NCBI RefSeq assembly: GCF_020400825.1
Contig: NZ_JAINVH010000043.1
Location: forward strand, 1 to 64,000
Origin: Streptomyces sp. HPF1205
Lineage (GTDB): Bacteria; Actinomycetota; Actinomycetes; Streptomycetales; Streptomycetaceae
Direction of reading: 5' to 3'
DNA: 64,000 nt
The notes under the pieces were generated by a model. The model did no database searches. It had not been told where the DNA came from and saw only the letters and a program-made list of their open reading frames with translations. Positions within the stretch are counted from its first letter, which is position 1, and every line of letters begins with the position of its first letter. The translations under genes were made by a program, and so were the position numbers. Shown piece after piece: positions 26,883 to 36,298 of this stretch.

Positions 26883-28473
26883 GTGCCGCAAGAGGCGATC
26901 TCCGACCGTTACGAGTTGCTGGAGGAACTCAGCCACGGCGGCATGGGTGACGTGTGGCGCGGTTACGACGCCGTGCTCGACCGGCCCGTCGCCGTGAAGC
27001 TCATCCGGCAGGCGGCGGTGGTCTCCCCGCAGTTGGCCGAGGAGTTCGCCAAACGATTCCGCCGCGAGGCCCGCATCACCGCGCGCATCCAGCACCCCGG
27101 GGTGCCGCAGGTGTACGACGCGGTGCTCGACGCATCGTACGAGCGGCTGTACCTCGTGATGGAGCTGGTCGATGGGTTACCGCTGTCCTCCTATATCGAC
27201 CCCGCCAGGCCTCTGTCAGTCACCTGGGCCGCCGCGGTCGCGGCGCAGGTCGCGACGGTCCTGTCGTACGCGCACGACGTACCCGTGATCCATCGGGACC
27301 TGAAGCCCGGCAACATCCTGGTCGCGCGCGACGGCACCGTGAAAGTGCTCGACTTCGGCATCGCCGCGATCCTCGGCACCGACGTCACCAAACTGACCGC
27401 GACCGGCAGCCCCGTCGGGTACCTACCAGTACATGTCACCCGAGCAGGTGCGCGGCGGACGCATCACCCCGCAGACCGACCTGTACGCGTTGGGCTGCGT
27501 ACTCCACGAGCTCCTCAGCGGCCGCCTCGTATTCGAGGCGGACAGCGAGTTCCTGCTGATGTACCAGCACGTCAATGCCGCCCCCACCCCACTGCGGCAG
27601 TTGCGCCGCGACGTACCGGAGGCATTGGAAGAACTCGTCCTGCACCTGCTGCGCAAGGCCCCCGAGGCGCCGGCCGCCGACACGCAGGAAGTGTACGCGC
27701 GCCTCCTGCCGTTCCTCCCGCCGCCCGGCCAGGAACCGGGCCCGACAGAAGCGGGGCCGGCCGACGCGCCCGACCCGACGGTCGTCTTCCGCCATCCGTA
27801 CGCGCCCCGTGCCCGCACCAAGACCACCCCTGCCAACGGGTCTGTGTCGGCAGCCGAAACCCCGGCGGCCCAGCCGGCTCCCGTTCCTGCCCAGCTGCGC
27901 GAGGACATCAAGGCGGCCTACGCTCACGCCGACGCTCTGCTGGAGGAGGAGCGCTTCGCGCAGGCCGCCGAGGTGCTCGGTGAGGTCATCGAGCCGGCCG
28001 CCCAGGCCTTCGGCTCCGAGAGCAAGCAGGTCCTGGCGCTGCGCCGCCGGCGAGCAGCGATCCGGCTCCTGGGCGGCGACTACCGGGCCGCCCTGCCGGA
28101 GTTCGACGCGCTCGCCGACGCGTACGCCCGTATTGCGGGGCCAACCGGTGAACAGGCCCGTGCCTGCCGGGCCCAAGCAGCCCGTTGCCGGGCCGAACTC
28201 GGCCAGGTCACCGAAGCGCTCGCGGCTCTCCAGGGCGTGCTCAATGTCGTAAGAACCGTCGACAGCGACCTCAGCGAGGAGGCTGTGGAACTGCGGCACA
28301 ACATCGGGATGCTGCTGCTCGCCCAAGGCCGGACCGCCGAAGCCCGAGAGATCCTCGAACCGCTCCACCAGGACCTGTGCACGGTATTCGGCCCCGATGA
28401 CGAGATGACGGTCGAGATCGCCGAGGCACTCGCCGTGATCCGCTTGGGGCTCGACGGTGACGCCCCAGGGTGA
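26883..28473 (+). pseudogene. Ser/Thr protein kinase with TPR-like tail, one-base frameshift
   Basis: A Hanks-type kinase begins at GTG 26883: Gly loop ELSHGGMGDVW, VAVKL lysine, VIHRDLKPGNILV catalytic loop and VLDFGIA. At 27420 an extra T appears (GTCGGG-T-ACCTACCAG); removing it restores GTYQYMSPEQVRGG and the rest of the kinase. The total of 1,591 nt is one more than 530 codons. After a Pro-rich linker (no membrane helix) the last ~190 residues form TPR-like helical hairpins (AYAHADALLEEERFAQAAEVL, i.e. ALLEEERFAQAAEVLGEV; NIGMLLLAQGRTAEAREIL). It probably phosphorylates a partner in a soluble complex; neighbours suggest defence signalling. If the insertion is real, the product is a truncated kinase. 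Confidence 0.8.
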
Positions 28474-28741
28474 GCCAGCGGCAGACCTCGCAGGGCTCCG
28501 GCAGTTGCAGGAGGGCATATCTGCGGGAGACACGGTCGGCATGCTGCGCCGGGCCGCCAGTAGGGAGATTCCCGGGTACGGCTAGGCTACCCGGAGCGGG
28601 GCGGCTCCCAGGGTATCTGGGCGGGGAAGAAGCTACGGCTCCGCTCATCCCTGCTCGAAGGGCGGTTTGCCGAGACATGAGGGGCGTCACAGGAACGGCG
28701 CCGATATCCTCGCGGACGTGGTCTATGAGGGAAACATTGGC

Positions 28742-29644
28742 GTGGCTGAGGGCGCTCCGACGACAGCCCGCCTGCGCGATGTCCTGAACCGCGCCGGGCA
28801 TGTCGTGATCGTCGAGGCACCGCCTGACGAGGCGGACTCCGCCGACGCCGCGCGGATCGTAGTGACCGGTGCCGAGATCGCCGGCTTGGCCCAGGTGCTG
28901 ACCATTGTGGACGGCGGTACAGGCGACCGGTGCCGGTGCGACGGCTGGCCGACGATCATGGTTCACGACGCGAACGGTGAGCTGATCGCTTGCTGGACGC
29001 TGCACCACCAATCCGGTCTCCGCGGGGTTGGTGACTGCGATGCCGACCTGCGGGACGGCCCGGCGCTCACCGCGTGGCTGGCCAAGCGGGGTCTGACCGG
29101 ATCTCGCGAGGTCCAGGCGGAGCTGGCCGCCCAAGAGTCCGAGGCGAACCTGCGTCGGTTGCGGTGGCTCCAGGCCGCGCCCGCCGGGCTGCGCGACGCG
29201 GCCATGGACGTGGCCCAACCGCCGGGGCGTGACCTGCAAGCCTGGTCGGATCGACTGAGCGACGCCACGGCCCGGCTCACCACGCACGTCCAACACGAAT
29301 ACCCCGACGCGATCGACCGGATCCGCGTCCTGCTGGCATGGGCCGGGATCCCCGCAAGGGAGTCCACGGGCGGCCTGAAGTGGTACGACATGGCAATCCA
29401 GCAGCAACTGCTTGCCGAGGACTCCGACCTCGTCCTTGCCGCGCTCGCCACCTGCCCGCCCAGCCCGGCGCAGCTCGACGGCGCGGCTGAACTCTTCGCT
29501 TCCCTCGAATGGACCGAAGCGCACGGCACGCAACTGCCCGAGCCGCTGCGGTCGATCCTGATCGGCCACATCGAAGCACATGGCACCGGCCCCATGAGGT
29601 TCCGCATGCACCACGGCTACTACGGTGCCGAGCGATCTGCCTGA
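28742..29644 (+). CDS. Hypothetical protein after the kinase gene
   Basis: 300 residues from GTG 28742 (GAGGGA 9 nt upstream); GTG 28718 is an alternative. No signal peptide or membrane segment is evident. The N-terminal ~110 residues look alpha/beta (HVVIVEAPPDEADSADAARI, VLTIVDGG, TIMVHDANGELIACWTLHH), the remainder helical. It follows the kinase by 268 nt on the same strand. Family not recognised; no catalytic motif could be assigned. Confidence 0.6.
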   Translation: MAEGAPTTARLRDVLNRAGHVVIVEAPPDEADSADAARIVVTGAEIAGLAQVLTIVDGGTGDRCRCDGWPTIMVHDANGELIACWTLHHQSGLRGVGDCDADLRDGPALTAWLAKRGLTGSREVQAELAAQESEANLRRLRWLQAAPAGLRDAAMDVAQPPGRDLQAWSDRLSDATARLTTHVQHEYPDAIDRIRVLLAWAGIPARESTGGLKWYDMAIQQQLLAEDSDLVLAALATCPPSPAQLDGAAELFASLEWTEAHGTQLPEPLRSILIGHIEAHGTGPMRFRMHHGYYGAERSA

Positions 29645-30044
29645 CCAACCCCCCGCTGGCATCGCCCCGTTTCGTCCCGCTGCTTATCGCCGTCCGGTAA
29701 CCCAACCGCTGTCGAGGGCAGCCGGCTCCCCGGCTGGCCAGTGGTCCTATCGCCCGGACCTCCCTGATCTCAAACGCGGTGAGGGGCACGAGGACCAACG
29801 TAATCACCCTGACGTACGGCACCTCGCGCAGCCATTCCGTTCGCGGGCGGCTCGCTCGCAGGCCGATGCCGGGCCCGCGGTTGCGCATTGGCGTTGGCAG
29901 TCCCGGGTTGTGGCGTCCCGAGTGCCGGCGACCTTAGGCAGGCCTTCCGGATGGCGCACCTACCCCAGCGGAACGTTGCCGCTGAGGAAGATGTATACCG
30001 CGTGGCGGACTTGGGGCGTTGTCCCGCTGAGCGGAGGTCTCCCG
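29645..30044. other. Gene-free stretch
   Basis: About 400 bases between the hypothetical gene and the 3' end of the FG-GAP gene. Both strands were read; no frame resembles a known family and no convincing terminator, repeat or RNA gene was seen. Converging transcription from both sides would meet here. Confidence 0.5.
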
Positions 30045-31793
30045 TCACAGGAGGGTGCTGTAGCCGCTCCAGCCGGTGCCGATGTTGACGCGGGCCTTGT
30101 AGGGCGCTGCTGGGTTTCCGGTGCCTTGGTAGTACCAGAGGGTGCCGTTGGTGTCGGTGGCCAGGAGGTCGGTGTGGCCGTTGACGAGGAGGTCTCCGAT
30201 GCCGGTGATGTGGGTGTAGTGCTGCCAGCCGGGGCCGATCTCGATGCGCGGCTTGTAGGGGGTCGTCGTGCTGCCGGTGCCCTGGTAGAGCCACAGGACG
30301 CCGTCGTGGTCGCGGGCGAGGAGGTCGGGGTGGCCGTCGCCGGTGATGTCGCCTGCTCCAGTAAGCAGGTTGTAGGTGTTCCAGCCTGCGCCGATACGGA
30401 TACGCGAGGCGAAGGGCGCGGTGACCCTGCCGGTGCCGCGGTAGAGCCACAGGACGCCGTCGTGGTCGCGGGCGAGGAGGTCGGGGTGGCCGTCGCCGGT
30501 GAGCAGGTTGTAGGTGTTCCAGCCCCCGCCGACGCGTGCGCGTGGGGCGAAGGGGGCGGAGGGGTTGCCGGTGCCGGCGTAGTACCAGAGCACGCCGTCG
30601 TGGTCCCGGCCGACGAGATCGCCGGTGCCGTTGTTCTTGAAGGACGACAGGGGGGTCAAGGCGTTGTAGGTGTTCCAGCCAGTGCCTACAGGGCGGCGGG
30701 TGTAGTAGTAGGCGCTGGAGGAGACGTACGTCTCGCCGCGGTACTGCCACAGCTCGCCGGCCCTGTCGCGGGCGTAGAAGGCCGCTTGGAGCGAGGCGGG
30801 GCGGATGTCGGCGGTGACCTGCAGCGTGTTGGGCTGGGTTGTGTACTGCCTGCCGTCGGCGTCGTAGATCTGTAGCGCACCGGCAAGCAGTCCTGCGGGG
30901 AAGCCCCACGGCACGCGGAAGCTGACGTACTGATCCGCTTGAATGATCTTCCGGGTGTGCCAGTCGATGGCGGGCAGGTCGGCGCTGACCGAGCCGTCCG
31001 GGTTCTGGTTCCAGGTCAGTCGGGTGAAGCCGCTGGTGTCGGGGGAGTAGCCAACTGCGACCGCTGTGGCGAACTGTGCGGGGCTGTAGCCGGCGGCGGC
31101 CAGTTGCTGGGCGGTGAAGACCAACCGGGTGTGGGTGACGGGTGCGGGGGTGGTCCCGGCGGAGTTCATGTGGGTGTCGAGCCGTTCGATGACGGCGTGG
31201 GGGGCGCCTGTGACGACCTGCACCTGATCGGAGAAGTCCGGGCTCCCGTCGGGGCCGTACCAGCTGGTGTCGATGTCCGGGCCCCAGACGTACAGGCCGG
31301 TGGGGTCGGGGCGGGAGGAGGCGAGGGTAGTGCCCGTGGCGCCGTCGACCAGAAGCGCAGATAGGGCGATCGCGCTGCTGACGGGGTACTGGGCGCTGAG
31401 GTGGAGTCGGATGACTCCTGCGGTCATGGGGATGCCGGGAATGCCGTTGCCGTCGCTGTCCTGGGCCCCGAGGGTGATCTCCTGGTACGAGCCCGCGTAG
31501 GGGCCGGTGGCCGGGCCGAGCGTGAGCGGGTTGCCCGCCTCGTCGGTGACGTGCAGGCCGGGCTGGCTTCCGCGAACTTCCAGCTTGACGTAGGCGTCCG
31601 ATACCGGTGGCGCGGTGAGGGTGATGTCCAGTTCCTGCGCGGGGCCCCACAGATCCAGGTCGTGAACCACGGTGAGCCCGATTGAAGGCGATGCCGGATC
31701 TTCCGCGACAGCGCCCTGCACCGGTGTGAACCCGATCGCCGCTCCGAGCGTGGCGACGGCCAGCGCGACACGCCGCTTCCTGGATATACGCAA
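30045..31793 (-). CDS. Secreted FG-GAP/VCBS repeat protein
   Basis: 582 residues starting at TTG 31793, with GGGAGGGG 8 nt upstream and directly before a good signal peptide (RISRKRRVALAVATLGAAIG, cleavage likely after AVA). The middle (~40-340) is beta-rich with no recognised fold. Residues ~370-580 hold five to six FG-GAP-like repeats of ~45 residues such as GDLVGRDHDGVLWYYAGTG and GHPDLLARDHDGVLWLY, whose D-x-D-G turns usually bind calcium and build a propeller. Likely an exported binding protein. The 131 nt upstream of the start end at an IS30 element, which may have replaced its promoter. Confidence 0.85.
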   Translation of the reverse strand: MRISRKRRVALAVATLGAAIGFTPVQGAVAEDPASPSIGLTVVHDLDLWGPAQELDITLTAPPVSDAYVKLEVRGSQPGLHVTDEAGNPLTLGPATGPYAGSYQEITLGAQDSDGNGIPGIPMTAGVIRLHLSAQYPVSSAIALSALLVDGATGTTLASSRPDPTGLYVWGPDIDTSWYGPDGSPDFSDQVQVVTGAPHAVIERLDTHMNSAGTTPAPVTHTRLVFTAQQLAAAGYSPAQFATAVAVGYSPDTSGFTRLTWNQNPDGSVSADLPAIDWHTRKIIQADQYVSFRVPWGFPAGLLAGALQIYDADGRQYTTQPNTLQVTADIRPASLQAAFYARDRAGELWQYRGETYVSSSAYYYTRRPVGTGWNTYNALTPLSSFKNNGTGDLVGRDHDGVLWYYAGTGNPSAPFAPRARVGGGWNTYNLLTGDGHPDLLARDHDGVLWLYRGTGRVTAPFASRIRIGAGWNTYNLLTGAGDITGDGHPDLLARDHDGVLWLYQGTGSTTTPYKPRIEIGPGWQHYTHITGIGDLLVNGHTDLLATDTNGTLWYYQGTGNPAAPYKARVNIGTGWSGYSTLL

Positions 31794-31924
31794 CGGTGTT
31801 TCCCCTCCCTGAGCCCGCATCCTGCGGGGGGATCGACATCCTATGCCGGGCCTGGACGGTGACGGTGTGTGGGGCAAGCGCGGAGCGGTGCGGCAGGGGC
31901 GCCTTCGGATCGGCTTGGGTTCTA

Positions 31925-33207
31925 GGGGTCGTTGCAACATCCCAGTTCAGGGGATGCGATGGACTTCGAAATCCGCGGGGACCGGACGCCTCAGGGCCCT
32001 CGAATGCTGACGCGTGAGCGGGAGGAATACTCCCGTCTCATGCAGCAGGGCTACAGCAACAAGGAGGCCTGCCGGGTCATCGGGATCGACAGACGGACCG
32101 GCCAGAAATGGCGTAACGGGCGCAAGCCCACCGGGACGCAGAGAGGAAGGTTCTGCTGCCGCTCGGCGCGGTGGCAGAGCCTTCCGGCCCGTCGCGGTAC
32201 CTTCGCCAGGCCGACCGCATCCACATCGCCGACCGGCTGCGGGAGAAGGCCACCGTGCGGGCGATCGCCGCGGAGCTCGGCCGCAGTCCGTCCACCGTCA
32301 GCCGGGAGATCCGCCGCAACCGCCACCCGGTCAATGGCCAGTACCGCCCGCACGCGGCCCAGGCCCGTGCCGATGCCCGTCGGCCCCGGCCCAAGACAGG
32401 CAGGATCCGCCAGAACCCTGAGCTGCGGGACTTCATCCAGGACCACCTGGACAAACGGTGGAGCCCGAAACAGATCTGCCGAGCTCTGCGGACACAGTTC
32501 CCCCACCGGCCGGAGATGCACGTGGTGCACGAGACGGTCTACCAAGCTCTCTACGTCCAGGGCCGTGGAGAGCTCCGCCGTGAGCTGGCCCGCGCCCTGC
32601 GCACCGGCCGTGCCCGGCGCAAGCCCCGCCGCCAGGCGCAGCAGCGCCAGCCCAGGTTCGCCACCCCCATGGTCATGATCAGCGAGCGTCCAGCCGAAGC
32701 CGAGGACCGGGCAGTCCCCGGCCACTGGGAAGGCGACCTGATCATCGGCAAGGACGGCAAGTCGGCCATCGGCACCCTCGTCGAGCGCGCCACCCGCTAC
32801 GTCATGCTGCTGCACCTGCCCGCAGACCACGGCGCCCAAAGCGTCCGCGACGCTCTGGTCAGCACGGTCCGGACCCTGCCCGCCCACCTTCGACGGTCCC
32901 TGACCTGGGACCAAGGATCAAAGATGGGCGCGCACGGCTCCTTCACCGTCGCCACCGACATCCCGGTCTACTTCTGCGACCCGGCCAGCCCCTGGCAACG
33001 CGGCTCGAACGAGAACACCAACGGCCTGCTGCGCCAGTACTTTCCCAAGGGCACCGACCTCTCAGTCCACACCCGCGAGCACCTCGACGCTGTCGCTGCC
33101 GAGCTGAACGGCCGCCCACGCAAAACGCTCGGCTGGGAAACCCCAGCCGAGCGCCTGCATAAACTGCTTGCGGCCTGATCAACACGACCACGTGTTGCAA
33201 CGACCCC
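31925..33207 (+). mobile_element. IS30-family insertion sequence
   Basis: GGGGTCGTTGCAACA at 31925 is repeated in inverse orientation, ending at 33207. The dinucleotide TA sits outside each end, giving a possible 2-bp target duplication or one more pair of repeat bases. It carries one transposase gene with a single-base deletion. It is inserted between two FG-GAP genes, 131 nt upstream of the start codon of the first. Confidence 0.88.
31959..33178 (+). pseudogene. IS30 transposase, one-base frameshift near the N-terminus
   Basis: The N-terminal HTH (REREEYSRLMQQGYSNKEA, RVIGIDRRTGQKWRNGRKP) is in frame from ATG 31959. At about 32140 the frame changes, and KVLLPLGAVAEPSGPSRYL continues into the intact remainder, including a second HTH (VRAIAAELGRSPSTVSREI) and the DDE residues GHWEGDLIIG, LTWDQGSKM and GSNENTNGLLRQYFPKG. 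The span is 1,220 nt, one short of 407 codons. An internal ATG/GTG near 32171 gives a 335-residue product that lacks the first HTH. Confidence 0.88.
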
Positions 33208-33242
33208 TATAAACCGCCCCCTCCCCGCGCCCCTGCGGCTGT

Positions 33243-33650
33243 TCAGGTGGCGAGCTTGGTGGTCGCCCAGGTGGCGTCGGGCCACATGGTTCCCGTTGAG
33301 GTGAAGGAGCCGGTTCCTGATCCCGTGTACAGGTGGAGGGTGCCGTCGCCCCAGATGGCGGCGAGGTCCGTCTTGCCGTCACCGCTGAAGTCGCCGGGGA
33401 TGATGTCCTTGATCGTCGACCAGTTCAGGATGCCCGATGTCACCCCGTCGGCCAGGTCACCCTTGCCGTCACCGAGGTACAGGCGCAAAGTTCCGGTCGA
33501 CTCCTGTACGGCGAGCAGGTCGCTGTTACCGTCGCCGTTGAAGTCTCCGGCGGTTATCTCGCGGACTATGCCCCAGTTGGCGCTGTCCGGGAAGAGCCTG
33601 ATGCTCGAATTCAGGCCGCCGGTTCCGGTGCCGTCGTAGCGGTGCAGCGT
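33243..33650 (-). pseudogene. FG-GAP repeat protein, 3' fragment
   Basis: The last ~135 residues of a second FG-GAP/VCBS protein: ITAGDFNGDGNSDLLAVQE, GDFSGDGKTDLAAIWGDG and a final LHLYTGSGTG. The 5' part is missing because the ISAs1 element begins exactly at 33651. Its stop is 36 nt from the right end of the IS30 element. The repeat type differs from the first gene (more canonical DxNxDG loops), so this is a separate gene and not a displaced piece of it. Confidence 0.8.
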
Positions 33651-35006
33651 CAGGGCTTGCGCAAGTTCCCGGGATCGTCCAACTGGCCTGAGGATGGCGT
33701 AGGTTGGGGTGGATGACAGAACAGACACGGGATCCGTGATCATTCAGGTGTCTACGCTGAGTGATCAAGAAGGTTCCCGTGTCCGCTGTGTCATCTTCCC
33801 CTGTCCCTGCCGTGTTGGCCAAGCTGGGTCCCCTCGATCCGGACGATGTAGCTGACCTGCGCGTCTTCCTGGAAGCGGTTCCCGATCCGCGCTCGCGGCG
33901 GGGGCGCTGGTACTCGCTGGTCTCGATCCTTCTGGTCTGCGCGGCTGCCGCGGTCTCGGGTGCGAGGACCATCGACGAGCTCGCCGAGTGGGGCGCCCGT
34001 GCAGACGCCGGACTCCTGGCCGTCCTTGGCGTGCGCCGTCACCTTCTGCGATGGCGGCACGCGCCGTCCCGCTCGGCGATCGGGCGGGTCCTGGAGCGTC
34101 TCGATGCCGATGCGCTCGACGCTGCTGTGGGCGCCTGGCTCGCCCAGCGTCGTACCCCCGCGACCGCACCCGGCGAGGGCGGGCGGCCGGTGATCGCCGT
34201 GGACGGCAAGGCACTGCGCGGCTCCGCCCGTCTGGACCGGCCCCGCCGGCACCTGCTGTCCGCCGTCACCCGCGGCCTCGCGGTCACCCTGGCCCAGGCC
34301 GAGGTCGGGTCCAAGACGAACGAGACCCGGCACTTCCAGTCCTTGCTCGCACCCCTGGATCTGGAAGGCGGCGTGGTCACCTTCGACGCGCTGCACTCGG
34401 TGAAGGCCAACGTCACCTGGCTGGTGGAGACGAAGAAGGCGCACTATGTCGCCGTGATCAAGCCCAACCAGCCCACAGCATGGGCCCAGTTGGACGCCCT
34501 GGACTGGAGCGCCGTGAAGGTCCAGCACACCGCCTCCAGCAAGGGCCACGGCCGCCGCGAGTCCCGCTCGATCAAGACCCTGGCCATCGCCGACAACCTC
34601 GGCGGCATCGCCTTCCCCTACGCGAAACTCGCCATCCGCGTCCACCGCCGCCGCAAACCGGCCGACACGACGGAGACCCGCGAGAGCGTCTACGCCGTCA
34701 CCAGCCTCGACGCCCACCAGACAAAACCCGCCGAACTCTCCTTTCACCTGCGCGGACACTGGACCGTGGAGGCGCAGCACCACATCCGGGACCGTGTCTT
34801 CGCCGAGGACGCCTCCACCGTCCACACCGGCAACGCACCCCGCGTCATGGCCACCCTCCGCAACCTTGCGATCGGCGCCCTGAAAACCCGAGGAGCCACC
34901 AACATCGCCAAGACCACCCGCGCCATCCGCGACCAACCAGAACGAGCACTTCCCATTCTGGGCATCACACCCAAGCCCGACACACAGGGAACTTGATCAA
35001 GCCCTG
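33651..35006 (+). mobile_element. ISAs1-family insertion sequence, complete
   Basis: CAGGGCTTG-CG-CAAGTTCCC at 33651-33670 is matched by the inverse of GGGAACTTG-AT-CAAGCCCTG ending at 35006 (18 of 20 positions). The transposase gene is intact. The ten bases on either side differ, so no target duplication remains: the left flank is the FG-GAP gene and the right flank an integrase remnant. A deletion next to the element, or recombination between copies, is likely. Two further ISAs1 remnants lie at 39.6 and 44.6 kb. Confidence 0.88.
33779..34996 (+). CDS. ISAs1-family DDE transposase
   Basis: 405 residues from GTG 33779 (GAAGG just upstream); GTG 33761 would add six. The N-terminal DDE_Tnp_1-associated region (LRVFLEAVPDPRSRRGRWYSL, i.e. 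FLEAVPDPRSRRG; ILLVCAAAAVSGARTIDE) is followed by the catalytic core: IAVDGKALRGSAR, VVTFDALHSVKANVTWL, HYVAVIKPNQP, SVYAVTSLDA and the conserved end RGHWTVEAQHHIRDRVFAED. It is full length with all expected motifs and probably active. Confidence 0.92.
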   Translation: MSAVSSSPVPAVLAKLGPLDPDDVADLRVFLEAVPDPRSRRGRWYSLVSILLVCAAAAVSGARTIDELAEWGARADAGLLAVLGVRRHLLRWRHAPSRSAIGRVLERLDADALDAAVGAWLAQRRTPATAPGEGGRPVIAVDGKALRGSARLDRPRRHLLSAVTRGLAVTLAQAEVGSKTNETRHFQSLLAPLDLEGGVVTFDALHSVKANVTWLVETKKAHYVAVIKPNQPTAWAQLDALDWSAVKVQHTASSKGHGRRESRSIKTLAIADNLGGIAFPYAKLAIRVHRRRKPADTTETRESVYAVTSLDAHQTKPAELSFHLRGHWTVEAQHHIRDRVFAEDASTVHTGNAPRVMATLRNLAIGALKTRGATNIAKTTRAIRDQPERALPILGITPKPDTQGT

Positions 35007-35395
35007 GGGGTACTGCACAAAGCAGCGGGCCATCGCTGCCGTCGGGGTTGGTGACGGCCTCGGGGGATTTGCCGAGGGTGCGGCCGAGGAGGTCGATGGC
35101 GTCGCGCTGGAGGCGCAGGCGGACGTGGGCGTACACCGTCGTGATGACGCCGATATGGGCGTGACCCAGCAGCTTTTTGACGACGACGAGTTTGACGCCC
35201 TGTTTTAGAGCAGTGTCGCGGTCGAGTGCCGCAGGCCGTGGAATCGGCTCGCCAGGCCTTCTTGCGGACGTCATAGGCGGTCACCAGCGGGACCATCCCG
35301 CCGGGGTCGCGCAGTCGAGTGATGATGGTGCTGAATGCGTCGGCGAGTTTCAGGCTAACCAGGAGGAGTCGCTCGGTGTCGGTCTTGGACGGAGC
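35007..35395 (-). pseudogene. Chimeric tyrosine-integrase remnant
   Basis: Two integrase pieces are joined on the minus strand. From ~35395 to ~35262 the frame reads SKTDTERLLLVSLKLADAFS and DPGGMVPLVTAYDVRKKAW, typical of one group of actinobacterial integrases. It then switches to ASRFHGLRHSTATLL, the HxLRH active-site box of another type, and after one more frameshift to QGVKLVVVKKLLGHAHIGV and TTVYAHVRLRLQRDAIDLLG. The N-terminal half and the catalytic tyrosine region of the first piece are absent. This marks the former edge of an integrative element or prophage; the ISAs1 element abuts it. Confidence 0.65.
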
Positions 35396-35416
35396 GATCT
35401 ATCGCCGCAGGTCATA

Positions 35417-35545
35417 GTCCAGCTGTTGATGTTCGGCGGCAGCGTGCAGTTCCTGTCCGCACCGGACGGCACCCCACTATGGGTCTCCGATGTGTGGCCC
35501 GGCAGCGTCCCCGACATCACCGCCGCGAGGGGCGGCCGGGCCCGG
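35417..35545 (+). pseudogene. IS5-type transposase fragment
   Basis: A short reading VQFLSAPDGTPLWVSDVWPG and SVPDITAAR matches the central DDE_Tnp_4 region of IS5-group transposases (the D-x-x-PGS segment). Nothing of the gene remains on either side. It is from the same general family as the remnant near 3.8 kb. Confidence 0.6.
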
Positions 35546-35710
35546 GCCCGCCCCGGCCCCGTGCCACGGGGGAGAGGCACAGGTGCGGGTCCGCGCGTCC
35601 GCGCGTCCGCCGGCCGGGGCGGGGGTCTCAGCGGTGGCCCATGCCGTAGGCGAGTACGCCGATCAGTCCGGCGACGGCCACTACGTACAGGACCTGGCGG
35701 GTGCGCTCGT

Positions 35711-36298
35711 TCACCGTGAGGCAGGCCGTACGACTCGGGGGCGGCGCCCGTTGCCGTCTCGCACCCTGGATGTCAAGCACGGGCGGCAGGCGAACCAGTG
35801 GTGATCCGCTGCGCTGACCGAGTGGCGCGTCTCGACCAGCACCGCGTCCCGGGTCGGCGTCCCGCAGTACCTGCATATGGCCAGCGGGCCGAGTTCGGCG
35901 GCCTCCTCCAGCGGGCCGGTGACGAGCTCGATCGCAGTCCGAAGGGTGGCCGGGTCGGTGAACACGGCGTCGTCGGTCGGTGGACGCAGCCACCGCGTCC
36001 CGTCGCGATAGCCGTCCAGGCCGGGAACGAGGAGGGTGTCCCCGGGGCCGTGCCAGGCCACACCGGCAGCACGGGCGTCAGGCCAGTCCGCGCCGCCGCC
36101 TGCCGGCAGGGGCCAGGCCATCATCCGCAGGCCGGGGTCTTCCATCACCGGCCCGGACTGGTCGCCGAGGACGTCCCGCACATGCCGGCCCCATCGGGAT
36201 GGCACCGAGACAGCGGCCCACACCGGAGTGACGCGCACCAGCCCGATCGGTGCGCCGCCGGGTGGCAGATACGGGACAGTCGCGAGCGGGGACGTCAT
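35711..36298 (-). CDS. Hypothetical protein with C-terminal zinc-finger-like motif, paired with HATPase gene
   Basis: 195 residues from ATG 36298, which overlaps the stop of the ATPase gene (ATGA), so the two are co-translated. It has a mixed N-terminal domain (PIGLVRVTPVWAAVSVPSRW, WHGPGDTLLVPGLDGYRDGT) and a C-terminal CRYCGT...WFACRPCL segment that could hold zinc. This gene order, small ORF - HATPase_c - this protein, is recurrent in Streptomyces accessory regions as far as I recall. Function unknown. Confidence 0.7.
   Translation of the reverse strand: MTSPLATVPYLPPGGAPIGLVRVTPVWAAVSVPSRWGRHVRDVLGDQSGPVMEDPGLRMMAWPLPAGGGADWPDARAAGVAWHGPGDTLLVPGLDGYRDGTRWLRPPTDDAVFTDPATLRTAIELVTGPLEEAAELGPLAICRYCGTPTRDAVLVETRHSVSAADHHWFACRPCLTSRVRDGNGRRPRVVRPASR

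Noticed and set aside
30300..30560. Regular DNA repeats that could suggest a CRISPR or tandem array
   Set aside because: They encode FG-GAP repeats in one continuous frame; unit length and spacing are not those of CRISPR.
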